Shown here in pieces: positions 44,891 to 53,486 of a stretch of DNA of 64,000 bases. The translations under genes and the position numbers were made by a program. The DNA is taken from NCBI GenBank assembly GCA_013288805.1, contig JABDBE010000004.1, forward strand, positions 42,398 through 106,397, read 5' to 3'. Within the stretch, counting starts at the first letter, position 1. Every line of letters begins with the position of its first letter. The DNA is from Acidobacteriota bacterium. GTDB taxonomy: Bacteria > Acidobacteriota > Terriglobia > Terriglobales > Acidobacteriaceae. Below the pieces are notes generated by a model. It searched no databases and was not told where the DNA came from. It saw only the letters and a program-made list of their open reading frames with translations.

Positions 44891-45006
44891 GCCACTCCTA
44901 ACAGCTAGGAAAAAGAAGGACTTCTCGGTTCTGCAATAGGCAGTCCTGAGAGCTAAAAAAGGGGATATAAGGGGAGACAGCTGTCATCATATAGGTCGAC
45001 AGCCGG

Positions 45007-46416
45007 TCAATCAAGGACTGTAACTCGTTGCTTCCGAGTTAGTTGCGCCGCTGGCGTCGGGTCGTCTTTGGAAGTCGGGTGCGAAACTTCCCCACCGCCT
45101 GTGCCTACGGCCACAGCCGAAAGAAGGCCGCTTTCGCGCAACAACTCGGCAGCAGCGCTTATCGCCGAGAAAGGCATCCCCGAGCGGTCGGCAATGTCGA
45201 GAAGCGAGTGCTCCCCATCGGAAAAATTCAGCACCCAAAGTCGGGCGTTGATCTCTACTCCGATCGCCTCACCACCCGTGGAACGATAAAGGTTCCGTTT
45301 TCCGAGCTGTGGTTCGCAGTAGGGGCTCAAGTTGCGATAGCGCTGATTGTTCTCGAGCACTTCGACGATGCCAGCGCAGACTCGAAGCGATCGCGCCAGT
45401 TGCGATGGCTGGATGAAATCGAGGTTGTCAGCGGAAGTGTGATACTCAGGGAATGTCCCCCAGACACTTCGCATAAGGCATCCCACCGGAAGATTGAAAC
45501 CCGGCGAGCAGTACTGCCGCTCGTCGTAGCCGTAGGGAGAGAATTCCAAAATCTCACACGCTTCGCCGCAGTGGCGAAGGATCTGCGCCACGGCCTGGTC
45601 AATCTCCGCATTTCCTTGGCGGCTCTTTTTATAGTGGAACCCGCCGGCATCTCCGATGCCTGTCAACACCAATCCGTGGCGAATGCGTCCGACACTTTCG
45701 CGGTTTCGTGCCAGCCACGTGATCGCCCCAATCGTTCCAGGAATGAACAGGAAGCGATACGAGTAGCGAAGATCTTTTTTCGACAAAAGCTCAGCCAAGG
45801 CGGTCGCTACTGTCAGCCCGGAGAGATTGTCGTTAGCGAGCGAAGGATGACAAGCGTGACATGAAATCAAGACCTCGTCGGTCGACGCACCGGGCAAATA
45901 GCATTCTCCGTACGTCAAGTGCCCGTTTTCGAGCGAAGAATCGATGCACACTTCGTAGTCGCCATCCTTGAGTGCCGAAAACTGCTTGTGCGACAAGCAG
46001 AATCCCCAATCCGGTTTGTAGTACGAGGTGCGATAAGGGATCCAGTCTGGATGTTCGGGAAGCGTAAACAGATGAGCCTTAAGCTCGCTCAGGGGCATGG
46101 TCGCGTGCACGGGGGTGCTGTAGTTTAGGACGTGTAGGTTGCACTCGCCAAAATCCACGACTTTCTTGCCGCTGCTGTCCTTTATATATGCATCCCGAAT
46201 ATTCCATTCTTTTGGGACTGTCCAGTCAAAGACTGCGGTCCCGGTGGGCACTTCGGAAATCTGCAAAGGAATTCGATTCTGGATCAACGCCAAAGTGCGC
46301 CGGATGCCATCGCCGGTGATGCTACGACAGATCGGGTAGAGCTCGGCCGCGAAGCTGTGCAATTCCCCGCCAGTTTCTGCCAAATCCGTTTGTTCGAGTT
46401 CCTTTAGGATGTGCAT
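45007..46416 (-). CDS. DUF4910 aminopeptidase-like protein
   Basis: The 469-residue protein has the DUF4910/M28-like core: VLISCHACHPSLANDNLSGL, with His and Asp metal ligands, YSYRFLFIPGTIGAITWLAR, EFSPYGYDERQYCSPGFNLP and EYHTSADNLDFIQPSQ with the late His. The N-terminus reads LYPICRSITGDGIRRTL. Related proteins sit in polysaccharide and secondary-metabolite loci rather than with peptide transporters. A hydrolase of an amide-linked sugar substituent is one possibility; this is not established. A winged-helix-like C-terminal segment (LDIADRSGMPFSAISAAAEL) is also visible. It overlaps the RfbC gene. Confidence 0.8.
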   Translation of the reverse strand: MHILKELEQTDLAETGGELHSFAAELYPICRSITGDGIRRTLALIQNRIPLQISEVPTGTAVFDWTVPKEWNIRDAYIKDSSGKKVVDFGECNLHVLNYSTPVHATMPLSELKAHLFTLPEHPDWIPYRTSYYKPDWGFCLSHKQFSALKDGDYEVCIDSSLENGHLTYGECYLPGASTDEVLISCHACHPSLANDNLSGLTVATALAELLSKKDLRYSYRFLFIPGTIGAITWLARNRESVGRIRHGLVLTGIGDAGGFHYKKSRQGNAEIDQAVAQILRHCGEACEILEFSPYGYDERQYCSPGFNLPVGCLMRSVWGTFPEYHTSADNLDFIQPSQLARSLRVCAGIVEVLENNQRYRNLSPYCEPQLGKRNLYRSTGGEAIGVEINARLWVLNFSDGEHSLLDIADRSGMPFSAISAAAELLRESGLLSAVAVGTGGGEVSHPTSKDDPTPAAQLTRKQRVTVLD

Positions 46417-46949
46417 GGCACTTCTTCGAAATTCGGATACGTACGATCCCGCTCGGATATTACTTTAACCTTGTCCGGCCAGAAAACCTGAAACGCCGGA
46501 TCGTCCCAACGCACGCCGCGGGACAATTCAGCATGGTAGAACTCCGACATCTGATAAAAAACCTCGGTCTCGTCTTCCAGCGTTAGAAATCCATGCGCGC
46601 AACCTTCGGGCACACAGAGCATGTTGCGTTTCTCGGCCGTCAGAACCACCCCGATCCAATCTTTGAAGGTTGCTGACTCTGGCCTCAGGTCCAAGACCAC
46701 ATCGTAAATCGACCCTTGAGTACAGCGCACCAGTTTGGCTTCTTGGTATGGTGCGTCCTGGTAATGGATGCCTCGCAGCGTTCCCTTTCGCGCGTTAAAA
46801 GAGACGTTGCACTGCACGACTTTCGGATTCAGGCCGTGGCGTTCAAATTCCTTCTGGCACCACGAGCGAGCGAAAAAACCGCGCTCATCGCTATTGAGAT
46901 CGAGAGTGATCTCAAAGACTCGCGCTAGTTTAGTTTCGTGAAAAGTCAT
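46404..46949 (-). CDS. rfbC: dTDP-4-dehydrorhamnose 3,5-epimerase-like protein
   Basis: The 181-residue cupin shows RSWCQKEFERHGLNPKVVQC, GTLRGIHYQDAPYQEAKLVR with the catalytic His, LRPESATFKDWIGVVLTAE, LCVPEGCAHGFLTLED and the usual length of RmlC. It epimerises a 4-keto nucleotide sugar at C3 and C5. The partner genes rmlA, rmlB and rmlD are not in the window, so the substrate may instead be the CDP- or UDP-sugar made here. It overlaps the DUF4910 gene by 13 bases. Confidence 0.9.
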   Translation of the reverse strand: MTFHETKLARVFEITLDLNSDERGFFARSWCQKEFERHGLNPKVVQCNVSFNARKGTLRGIHYQDAPYQEAKLVRCTQGSIYDVVLDLRPESATFKDWIGVVLTAEKRNMLCVPEGCAHGFLTLEDETEVFYQMSEFYHAELSRGVRWDDPAFQVFWPDKVKVISERDRTYPNFEEVPCTS

Positions 46950-46987
46950 TTGCTGCAGCGGACGATTAAGTGGAACGTGATAAATGC

Positions 46988-47485
46988 TCAGATCGTGATT
47001 CGCGCGAAACTCAGCTTGCCCCGCGTCACGACCGTGTCTTGCACGCTGGCGACTCCTTCGATCAGGGCCGCTTCGTCTGTCATCTTGATGATCTTCACTT
47101 CCATGATCATCGTATGCCCCGGCAACACCGGCACTAAAAACCTCATATCGTTTACGGCAGCCAGAGCCATGAATTCTTTTGGGTTCATGCCTCTGCCTGT
47201 TGTGTGGCTGAACAGAAGTGACGCGCTTTGCCCGATGGCTTCGATCATGGATGTTCCCGGCATGATGGCGTAATCGGGAAAGTGTCCGAGAAACTGGATC
47301 TCATTGCCCGTGACGTTCTTTAGAGTCTTGATGCGTTTACCGGGCTCCAACTCCAACACCCTGTCGACCATAATGAAGGGGAATCGCTGTTTTAGATGTG
47401 CCTTTACTTCTTCAAAGGTCATCGTTATGACATGATTCGCCGGATTCGGTTCGACAGTCATTGGCATGGTTGCAACCGGATTCAT
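46988..47485 (-). CDS. FabZ-like 3-hydroxyacyl-ACP dehydratase
   Basis: The 165-residue hot-dog protein carries RFPFIMVDRVLELEPGKRIK and FLGHFPDYAIMPGTSMIEAI, with the catalytic His and Glu of FabZ retained. GAGGAGA lies 11 bases before the start. It dehydrates beta-hydroxyacyl-ACP. A second fatty-acid enzyme set (ACP, ligase, enoyl reductase-type SDR, LuxC, LuxE) is encoded directly upstream, so this copy probably serves a dedicated acyl chain rather than general fatty-acid synthesis. Confidence 0.9.
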   Translation of the reverse strand: MNPVATMPMTVEPNPANHVITMTFEEVKAHLKQRFPFIMVDRVLELEPGKRIKTLKNVTGNEIQFLGHFPDYAIMPGTSMIEAIGQSASLLFSHTTGRGMNPKEFMALAAVNDMRFLVPVLPGHTMIMEVKIIKMTDEAALIEGVASVQDTVVTRGKLSFARITI

Positions 47486-47501
47486 TATTGTAAAGGTCTC
47501 C

Positions 47502-48401
47502 TCAACGCTTGCGCAGAATCATGGCCAGGGCGCGCGGAAGAAAACGCCCGCCTGGAGCAGGTTGGCCCGCATCAGATACCAGCCGCGTAACCCGAAGCCC
47601 GACCTCCTCGGCCATTTTTATCGGCTCGCTCTCGTTGTGAAATTCAAAAGTGTGATCACGCTGCGCTGACTCCAACGCCGTGCTGAAAAAAACCAGACCG
47701 TCGTCGGCGAGATGATGAGCGATCACTTTGAACAACGGGCGCGGATCTTGCAGATGCTCTGCCAGCATGGCAGAAATAATTCCCTTATATGTTGCTCGCT
47801 CCTCCGTCAGATCTAAATTGAGCGCGTCTTTGACCTGAAACGTAACATTGCGACCATGCTTGGAGACTGCAAGCAGACGATTTGCCACAGCCACGGCCGG
47901 CGGGCTGATGTCGAAACCATCTACATGGATGTCGGACCTAGTCTCGGCTGCCAACAAACCCATCACTCCATGACCAGAGGCCAACTCCAGAACTTTAGCG
48001 CCAGGTTGCAGCGCTTTCAAAAAATGATCACGATACATTTCGATGTGGCTGATCATCGACGGCCAGAAGGGATAAATCAAAATTGCCGCCCACATGTAGG
48101 GAACCATGTAGCCCTCGTCCTCATAAACTTCCGACATGAGTTCCGGGAGTGCTTCGGGCGTATACTTGCCCTTCTTCTCATACATCTGCTGAGATTTCCA
48201 CACGCCCAGGCAATACCTCGCGTAACCCTTCGCGGCATCATCAAAAGCGCGGTCGCCATAGGCCGCGTCAGCCCATTGCGCGAGCGGGTTCAACAGCCAC
48301 GAACAGAGGTCTGCGTTGGCCTCGACCGTGGCCCGTGCCGCAGGAGCCAGCATCTTGGCGTTTTTTTCCAAACTCCTAAGAAAATCCTGACTATTCTTCA
48401 T
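47502..48401 (-). CDS. Class I SAM-dependent methyltransferase
   Basis: The 299-residue protein has an N-terminal helical part of about 130 residues and then a Rossmann core: KVLELASGHGVMGLLAAETR (motif I), VDGFDISPPAVAVANRLL and YKGIISAMLAEHLQDPRPLF. It is close to methyltransferases that act on a lipid or polyketide-like substrate. Its place between FabZ and LuxC suggests methylation of the acyl chain or its carrier-bound intermediate; this is inference. Confidence 0.85.
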   Translation of the reverse strand: MKNSQDFLRSLEKNAKMLAPAARATVEANADLCSWLLNPLAQWADAAYGDRAFDDAAKGYARYCLGVWKSQQMYEKKGKYTPEALPELMSEVYEDEGYMVPYMWAAILIYPFWPSMISHIEMYRDHFLKALQPGAKVLELASGHGVMGLLAAETRSDIHVDGFDISPPAVAVANRLLAVSKHGRNVTFQVKDALNLDLTEERATYKGIISAMLAEHLQDPRPLFKVIAHHLADDGLVFFSTALESAQRDHTFEFHNESEPIKMAEEVGLRVTRLVSDAGQPAPGGRFLPRALAMILRKR

Positions 48402-48424
48402 GATTTCGTTTTTCTCCTAGTGTG

Positions 48425-49696
48425 TTACTCGGACGATGAAACGTGCCGAACCATTCTGACCATTGGCCGGATTAAATCCATGCCGTCCCACGGGGGAACA
48501 AAAACATGCATGCGCCCCAGTTTAACGATTCGGTCCACACCTTTTTTGCCGGCGAGCAGAGCAAGCTTCTTCTCTTTTTCTGGATCGGCTATGCCCAAAC
48601 CTAGCGTTTGCACATTCCCGTCGAGGTTCGAAATTGGTTCGTATAAATCGTCCACCTCGAGCACGGTCAAGGTCTTGCCTTGAGTCGGCTGGGGAATGTC
48701 CGATCCTGAGCCGAACAGCAATGTCCAATCCGGACTCTGCGGAAAGAATGCCTGATGTGCCGTGTCCTTCAGCAACCATGATGCGCGCGCCAGACAAATC
48801 GCTGAGGTCAACGCGCCGGGAATGGTTTGCCGGGGATGCGCTCGATTCTCAGCTTCAAACGCGTGCCTAAGAGCTGCGACAAACTGCGCCGTCGAATTGC
48901 CATTCGCTTTCTCAAGGAACAACACTTGCGGTGAGGAACAGGCCTGCTGGTCGAATTGCCAAACATCTCGCGCAATGCGCAGGCACCAGGCGTCTCGTTG
49001 CTCCGGGTTTCCCCAAGCCCCCGCATCCATCGCAGCGACCGACATCCTCGGGCCGAAAACCGAGACTCTCGCCCAATGGGGAAAGGGCAAAGCTCGAATC
49101 TGCAAAACGGCCTCTTCGCCACCCCAGATCATCGCCCCGTCTACTGATTGCGCCATTGCTTCTTGCAAATCCCGCCGATTGTGATCAAAGCCAGCCATGA
49201 AAATGCGCCGCGTCAGGATTTGCTCACCATCGCTTTCAACTAGCTTGTCCATCAAGCGCTGCGTCAAGTCGACCAGACCGCTGGGAATACGCACCAACGC
49301 GGCGTTGCCCCCGAGAAGAGCGCAGGTCATGGAAAGAATCGGCTGAATCTCTACATTACCCGCGGGCCAGTGCCCCACTACGCCTACGGGAAAAGCTTTG
49401 CACTTGGCCTGACCATATTCGTTCCATCCGCCATGCAAGCCATTGGGGCCGAGTTCGCGGGCGATGATCGGTTCCAATGTCCCTCTTCTTAGCCACATTC
49501 GAAGGAAAGGGATTCCCGGGGCATCGCCAAATTCGCGAGCGTCCAGACTGCTCGCCCACGCGTCGAAAACATTGATCGCGTCATTCGGCGAAATCTCCGC
49601 TTCCGCAACCGCTTGACGCAATCGCACCGCTGCTGCCGTGATCTCTGCGGGCGAATCTACCTTCTGCGTAAGAGCTGTCAAAGCAATGCTGCTCAT
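48425..49696 (-). CDS. LuxC-type acyl-CoA/acyl-protein reductase
   Basis: The 423-residue enzyme reduces an activated fatty acid to the aldehyde with NADPH. The active-site nucleophile is Cys253 in FDQQACSSPQVLF, the hallmark of LuxC. FPVGVVGHWPAGNVEIQPIL and LLGGNAALVRIPSGL are the nucleotide-binding part. It abuts the LuxE gene with no space between them and is probably translated together with it. No luxA, luxB or luxD gene is present, so light production is not indicated. The aldehyde may be a building block for a glycolipid or amine. Confidence 0.9.
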   Translation of the reverse strand: MSSIALTALTQKVDSPAEITAAAVRLRQAVAEAEISPNDAINVFDAWASSLDAREFGDAPGIPFLRMWLRRGTLEPIIARELGPNGLHGGWNEYGQAKCKAFPVGVVGHWPAGNVEIQPILSMTCALLGGNAALVRIPSGLVDLTQRLMDKLVESDGEQILTRRIFMAGFDHNRRDLQEAMAQSVDGAMIWGGEEAVLQIRALPFPHWARVSVFGPRMSVAAMDAGAWGNPEQRDAWCLRIARDVWQFDQQACSSPQVLFLEKANGNSTAQFVAALRHAFEAENRAHPRQTIPGALTSAICLARASWLLKDTAHQAFFPQSPDWTLLFGSGSDIPQPTQGKTLTVLEVDDLYEPISNLDGNVQTLGLGIADPEKEKKLALLAGKKGVDRIVKLGRMHVFVPPWDGMDLIRPMVRMVRHVSSSE

Positions 49697-50821
49697 TCAA
49701 TTCACCGGCGAACGATTGACTTGGAGATTTCCGCAGCCTCGGAGTTCAGTTTTCGGGATGCGTCCGGCAAAGCGAAAACTGATGCCGCGTCGCCCACACG
49801 CGCAGCCGTCATAGGCAATAACTTGGGCCCTGTCCTCCGTGAGCAGCAGGTGACCCGGGAAGCTAGTCGGCAGAACGCTGCAAACCTGAACGATGCCATA
49901 TTCTCCCTCGGCGACTGGCTGAAGCGTGAGCGGATCTCGCACAATCACGTCGCCGAATGCGGGTCCATGTTTGTTGCCTTCGGAACAATCCGGGTAAATG
50001 ACTCCCACAGTCTCCACCATGCCGTAGAAATCAATGATGCGGTCAGGAGAACATCCGAAGGTCCGGGCCAACTGCTGGTTGAACTCGTTTTTTTCAACCG
50101 CTTGGTCTTGCAGACGTTTCCACCCACCGCTGTGCAGGATCCGAGCTTTGGGCAAGTTCAGACGAACGCCATCTGCCATCAGAGGCTTTACCAGGTGGTT
50201 CCATAGAATGAAGGTAAAGCCGTACACCAGGACTTCGATATCTTCACGGTCTTTCGCAAAATCTTTCAGCCGATCCTGATCCAGCGTAAGCTCACCTTGC
50301 TTATCCACGCCGAGACAGCACGTGATGCCATTGGCAAAAGGTTGCAGCCCTTGAATGGCTGCGCCCCTTGCTCCCATCCCACTCGAACTCCCCCTGAAAT
50401 CCGGCGTGTCGACTACCAGGTACGGTCTGCGTTCCGATCCGATGAAATCCCGCACGATGGTTACTACTCCCTTGGTCATGCGCCGTGCGGTCGGCGAATC
50501 GAGCACAACTCGGCTCGGTGATTGAGATGTCGTAGCGCTGGAGGTCAGCGTTCTCTTGATCTCGCCAACATCCACCAAAGATAACGGCGGATCAGCCTTC
50601 AGAAGTCCAACCGGTAGAAAAGGAAGATCGGCTACGTGCGTGGCGGATTGATAATCCAGAGGCCAGTTCTGAACATAATTCCTGTAGCCTTCATGCCTCT
50701 GGCACGCATAATCCAACTCGCTTTTAAGTATTTCCAACAGGCCCGCCTGCTTTTCTTCAGGAGGTTGCCCGTAAGGAGGCATTGACAGAAGCGACTCGAC
50801 TTTATCCTCAAACTGCTGCAT
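49697..50821 (-). CDS. LuxE-type acyl-protein synthetase
   Basis: The 374-residue protein (ATG 50821; TTG 50839 possible) has the LuxE/PaaK layout: YVQNWPLDYQSATHVADLPF, TLTSSATTSQSPSRVVLD (phosphate loop), DSPTARRMTKGVVTI, FYGMVETVGVIYPDC and ACGRRGISFRFAGRIPK. LuxE activates a fatty acid with ATP and passes it to LuxC through a Cys thioester. With both genes next to an ACP and an acyl-ligase gene, it likely hands the acyl group to the reductase. Confidence 0.88.
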   Translation of the reverse strand: MQQFEDKVESLLSMPPYGQPPEEKQAGLLEILKSELDYACQRHEGYRNYVQNWPLDYQSATHVADLPFLPVGLLKADPPLSLVDVGEIKRTLTSSATTSQSPSRVVLDSPTARRMTKGVVTIVRDFIGSERRPYLVVDTPDFRGSSSGMGARGAAIQGLQPFANGITCCLGVDKQGELTLDQDRLKDFAKDREDIEVLVYGFTFILWNHLVKPLMADGVRLNLPKARILHSGGWKRLQDQAVEKNEFNQQLARTFGCSPDRIIDFYGMVETVGVIYPDCSEGNKHGPAFGDVIVRDPLTLQPVAEGEYGIVQVCSVLPTSFPGHLLLTEDRAQVIAYDGCACGRRGISFRFAGRIPKTELRGCGNLQVNRSPVN

Positions 50822-50835
50822 GGGAGATCTCTCGT

Positions 50836-52293
50836 TCAAACAGGAAGCGCCGAAGCTGCTATTTTCCCCGAGGACGTCTTTGGCAATTCAGAAACCAAGC
50901 GGATCGAGTCGAGAGCCCAATGAACTGGAAGGTGTCGGCGAACTTCTTCCATCACGACTGTCGTACCCTGATCAGGCACGATAAATAAAACCAGAGCTTC
51001 TCCGGCCTCAGGATGATCGACGGCGCGGGCGGCGCATTCATAAACCCCCGGAATTGCGGTGACTTTTGCCGCCACTTCCGCAAGACTCACTCGGATCCCT
51101 CTCATTTTCAGAAATGCCCCTTGGCGCCCTTCGATCCATAGATAACCTTCCTCGTCCTGGCGGACCAGATCGTGGGTTCGCAGCCAACCACCGCAGAAAT
51201 GGCGATCCGTTTCTTCCGGATCATTTAAATAACCGCAGCAAATGGATGGTCCCTTTACCAGCAACTCGCCCACTTGACCGGTAGGAAGGTCGTTTCCTTC
51301 CGCATCCGCGATCCGGATTGTCAGATTGTCCAACGGCCGTCCGACACTTCCCGGTTTCTCGTCCCAGCGTTCGGGTTCCATGCACGAGATCCTGGCGGTC
51401 GCTTCGGTTTGCCCGTACATCACATAGAACTCACTGGCCGGGAAGATCGATCGCATCTCGTGGATTCTTTCCCGAGGCAACGCCCCACCTGCCTGGAGAA
51501 AGCGCTTCAAATTGGGCATAGCAACTCGGCGAATATTCGATCGTCGGAGAAGGACGTTATAAGCCGTCGGAACACCGGCGAACGTGGTGCATCCAAATTC
51601 TGCGATGGCCTGTAGCACTTTGTCGGGAAACATAAAGCGGCGGTCGAAAACCACGCTACCACCCTGATACAAATGCGTATGCATAACGCTTGTGCCAAAA
51701 CAATAGCTCAACGGGAGAATCAGCATGGCTCTTTCGTCCTGAGCCAATCGTTGGCTTCGAATAATGGCTTCGGTGTTGGCGATCAGATTCCCGTGGCTGA
51801 CCATTACGAAACGAGGAACACCGGTCGAACCAGAAGTCGCCATCAAAGCCGCAAGATCGGAATGCTCGCAAGCAGCGGGAAGCATGTTTCTTGGCGCGTC
51901 CTCGGCCAAGTCGCCCTGAAGACTAATAACGGATTCCGGGATCCCCTTCCCCTGAAAACCAGCTTCGGTCCACACTGCTTTGGCACCCGTCGCTTCAGCC
52001 AGCATTCCCGCTGACGCCGTCAGCGCACGATCGTCCACCGGCACCGCCGTGAGGCCGGCGTACATAGCTCCCAAATAAACCAAGGCACTCGACGGAGAGA
52101 GGGAACAACCGATCAGCACGCGGTCGCCCTTCGTCAAACCTTCGGAGATTAAGGAGGAACCGTACGCCGCAATCAGCCGCGGCAATTCCGCGGCGGAGAT
52201 CCTCCGCCCGCTGGCTGCATCGATAAGGTCAGAACTCTGTCCCAGGTGCGCTACTAATCGCCCCGCAAAATTCTGTTCGCTAGTGGCTGCCAC
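50836..52293 (-). CDS. AMP-dependent acyl ligase
   Basis: A GTG at 52293, two bases after the ACP stop, is the likely start and gives 485 residues. The ANL motifs are complete: LMATSGSTGVPRFVMVSHGN, FYVMYGQTEATARISCME, GWLRTHDLVRQDEEGYLWIE and LPKTSSGKIA with the catalytic Lys. It adenylates a carboxylic acid and loads it, most likely onto the ACP encoded immediately upstream. Substrate chain length is unknown. Confidence 0.92.
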   Translation of the reverse strand: MAATSEQNFAGRLVAHLGQSSDLIDAASGRRISAAELPRLIAAYGSSLISEGLTKGDRVLIGCSLSPSSALVYLGAMYAGLTAVPVDDRALTASAGMLAEATGAKAVWTEAGFQGKGIPESVISLQGDLAEDAPRNMLPAACEHSDLAALMATSGSTGVPRFVMVSHGNLIANTEAIIRSQRLAQDERAMLILPLSYCFGTSVMHTHLYQGGSVVFDRRFMFPDKVLQAIAEFGCTTFAGVPTAYNVLLRRSNIRRVAMPNLKRFLQAGGALPRERIHEMRSIFPASEFYVMYGQTEATARISCMEPERWDEKPGSVGRPLDNLTIRIADAEGNDLPTGQVGELLVKGPSICCGYLNDPEETDRHFCGGWLRTHDLVRQDEEGYLWIEGRQGAFLKMRGIRVSLAEVAAKVTAIPGVYECAARAVDHPEAGEALVLFIVPDQGTTVVMEEVRRHLPVHWALDSIRLVSELPKTSSGKIAASALPV

Positions 52294-52294
52294 T

Positions 52295-52549
52295 TTAGAC
52301 TTTCTTGGAAACCTTCGGAGTGATAATGCGCACGATCTCGCGAACACTCTCCATCTCCATCAACTCATCCACATCCAGAGTGATCCCGAAGGCCTCTTCC
52401 AAACTGCTAGCCAGAGATAAATGGCCCACAGAATCCCACGCGGGAATGTCGCTTGCCGTGGTGTCCATGGTCACCGATTGCGGGTCGATATCGAAGGCAC
52501 TTTTAAACGCCTGCCGGACTTTATCCAAAACATAATCTTGATCGTTCAT
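52295..52549 (-). CDS. Acyl carrier protein
   Basis: The 84-residue acidic helical protein has the phosphopantetheine site DIPAWDSVGHLSLASSLEEA with Ser40. GAAAGGGAGA lies just before the start. The site is a variant of the DSL motif (DSV). It is located beside the acyl ligase, so it probably carries the acyl chain for the FabZ, enoyl-reductase-type and LuxC/E enzymes. Confidence 0.93.
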   Translation of the reverse strand: MNDQDYVLDKVRQAFKSAFDIDPQSVTMDTTASDIPAWDSVGHLSLASSLEEAFGITLDVDELMEMESVREIVRIITPKVSKKV

Positions 52550-52658
52550 TTCTCCCTTTCGTGTATCTGCTTAATCCAACTGTGCTGAATGATTGCCAAT
52601 AGGTGAGGACGGGTTGGGAGCATGTCACATACTAGCAAAGCCGTTCGATCCCACAAAC

Positions 52659-53432
52659 TTACGCCACGATTCCCGTACCACCGTCAAGAACGAGGGTATG
52701 GCCGACAATCCCAGCTGCCGCGTCGGAGCAAAGGAACTGGGCTCCATACGCGACTTCCTCGGCTGTAACCAGGCGTCCTGCCGGAGTGCGACGAACGGTC
52801 TCAGCGATACGCGCTTCGCTATTCGGCATCGCTTTCCAGGCATCAGTGAGCACTGCGCCAGCCGTCAGAATGTTGACGCGGATTCCGCGCGGCGCGAGTT
52901 CTACGGCCATGTGACGCGCTAATGCCTCGAGGGCGCCTTTGGACGAGCCCACCAACGAATAGGACGGTAAGGCACGCAACGCTCCCCAAGAACTGACCGC
53001 CACAATGCTCGATCCTTCGGAAAAGCGTGCCATGAGAAGTTTGATCAGCTTGAAGAAGACGCGGACATTCAGGTTAAACGTCCAATCGAAGTGGCGGTCG
53101 GTGAGTTCCTGGATGGGCCGGTGGATCCCAGTGGCTGCACAGTGCACCAACCCAGAAAGATGCGGGCCCACTTCTTGAAGCGATTGGTCAAGCTGCTCCA
53201 GACCTCTTTCGCTGGTCAAGTCCGCACGGCACAGTGTAATGGCCAAATGTTCCTCCGCAGCGATCGCCTTCAACTGTTCGGCAGCCTGCTCGTTGCGGAG
53301 ATAATTTGCGATCACCGTAGCACCCGCCCGTGCGAAGCGGAGCGAAATAGCTTGGCCGATGCCGCGTGTGCCCCCGGTAACCAAGATCGTTTTGTTGCTC
53401 AAACAAAACAGATCATTCCCGTCAGCGCTCAT
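52659..53432 (-). CDS. SDR with enoyl-ACP reductase III (FabL-type) motif
   Basis: The 257-residue SDR has TILVTGGTRGIGQAISLRFA and VHCAATGIHRP. The catalytic motif is Tyr158-x6-Lys165 (SYSLVGSSKGALEALARHMA), not the usual Tyr-x3-Lys. That spacing, and the sequence after it (RGIRVNILTAGAVLTD, RRTPAGRLVTAEEVAYGAQF), is that of FabL, the enoyl-ACP reductase III. It would reduce a trans-2-enoyl-ACP made by the FabZ protein of the same block. It is the first gene of this block, 110 bases before the ACP gene. Confidence 0.82.
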   Translation of the reverse strand: MSADGNDLFCLSNKTILVTGGTRGIGQAISLRFARAGATVIANYLRNEQAAEQLKAIAAEEHLAITLCRADLTSERGLEQLDQSLQEVGPHLSGLVHCAATGIHRPIQELTDRHFDWTFNLNVRVFFKLIKLLMARFSEGSSIVAVSSWGALRALPSYSLVGSSKGALEALARHMAVELAPRGIRVNILTAGAVLTDAWKAMPNSEARIAETVRRTPAGRLVTAEEVAYGAQFLCSDAAAGIVGHTLVLDGGTGIVA

Positions 53433-53486
53433 GCAAGATTGAGTCTCTATTCCTACGAAATAATTACCATTGGGGACACCGAAGAA

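Noticed and set aside
48425..50839. Bioluminescence operon
   Set aside because: luxC and luxE are present but luxA, luxB and luxD are not, and the neighbours are glycan and fatty-acid genes.
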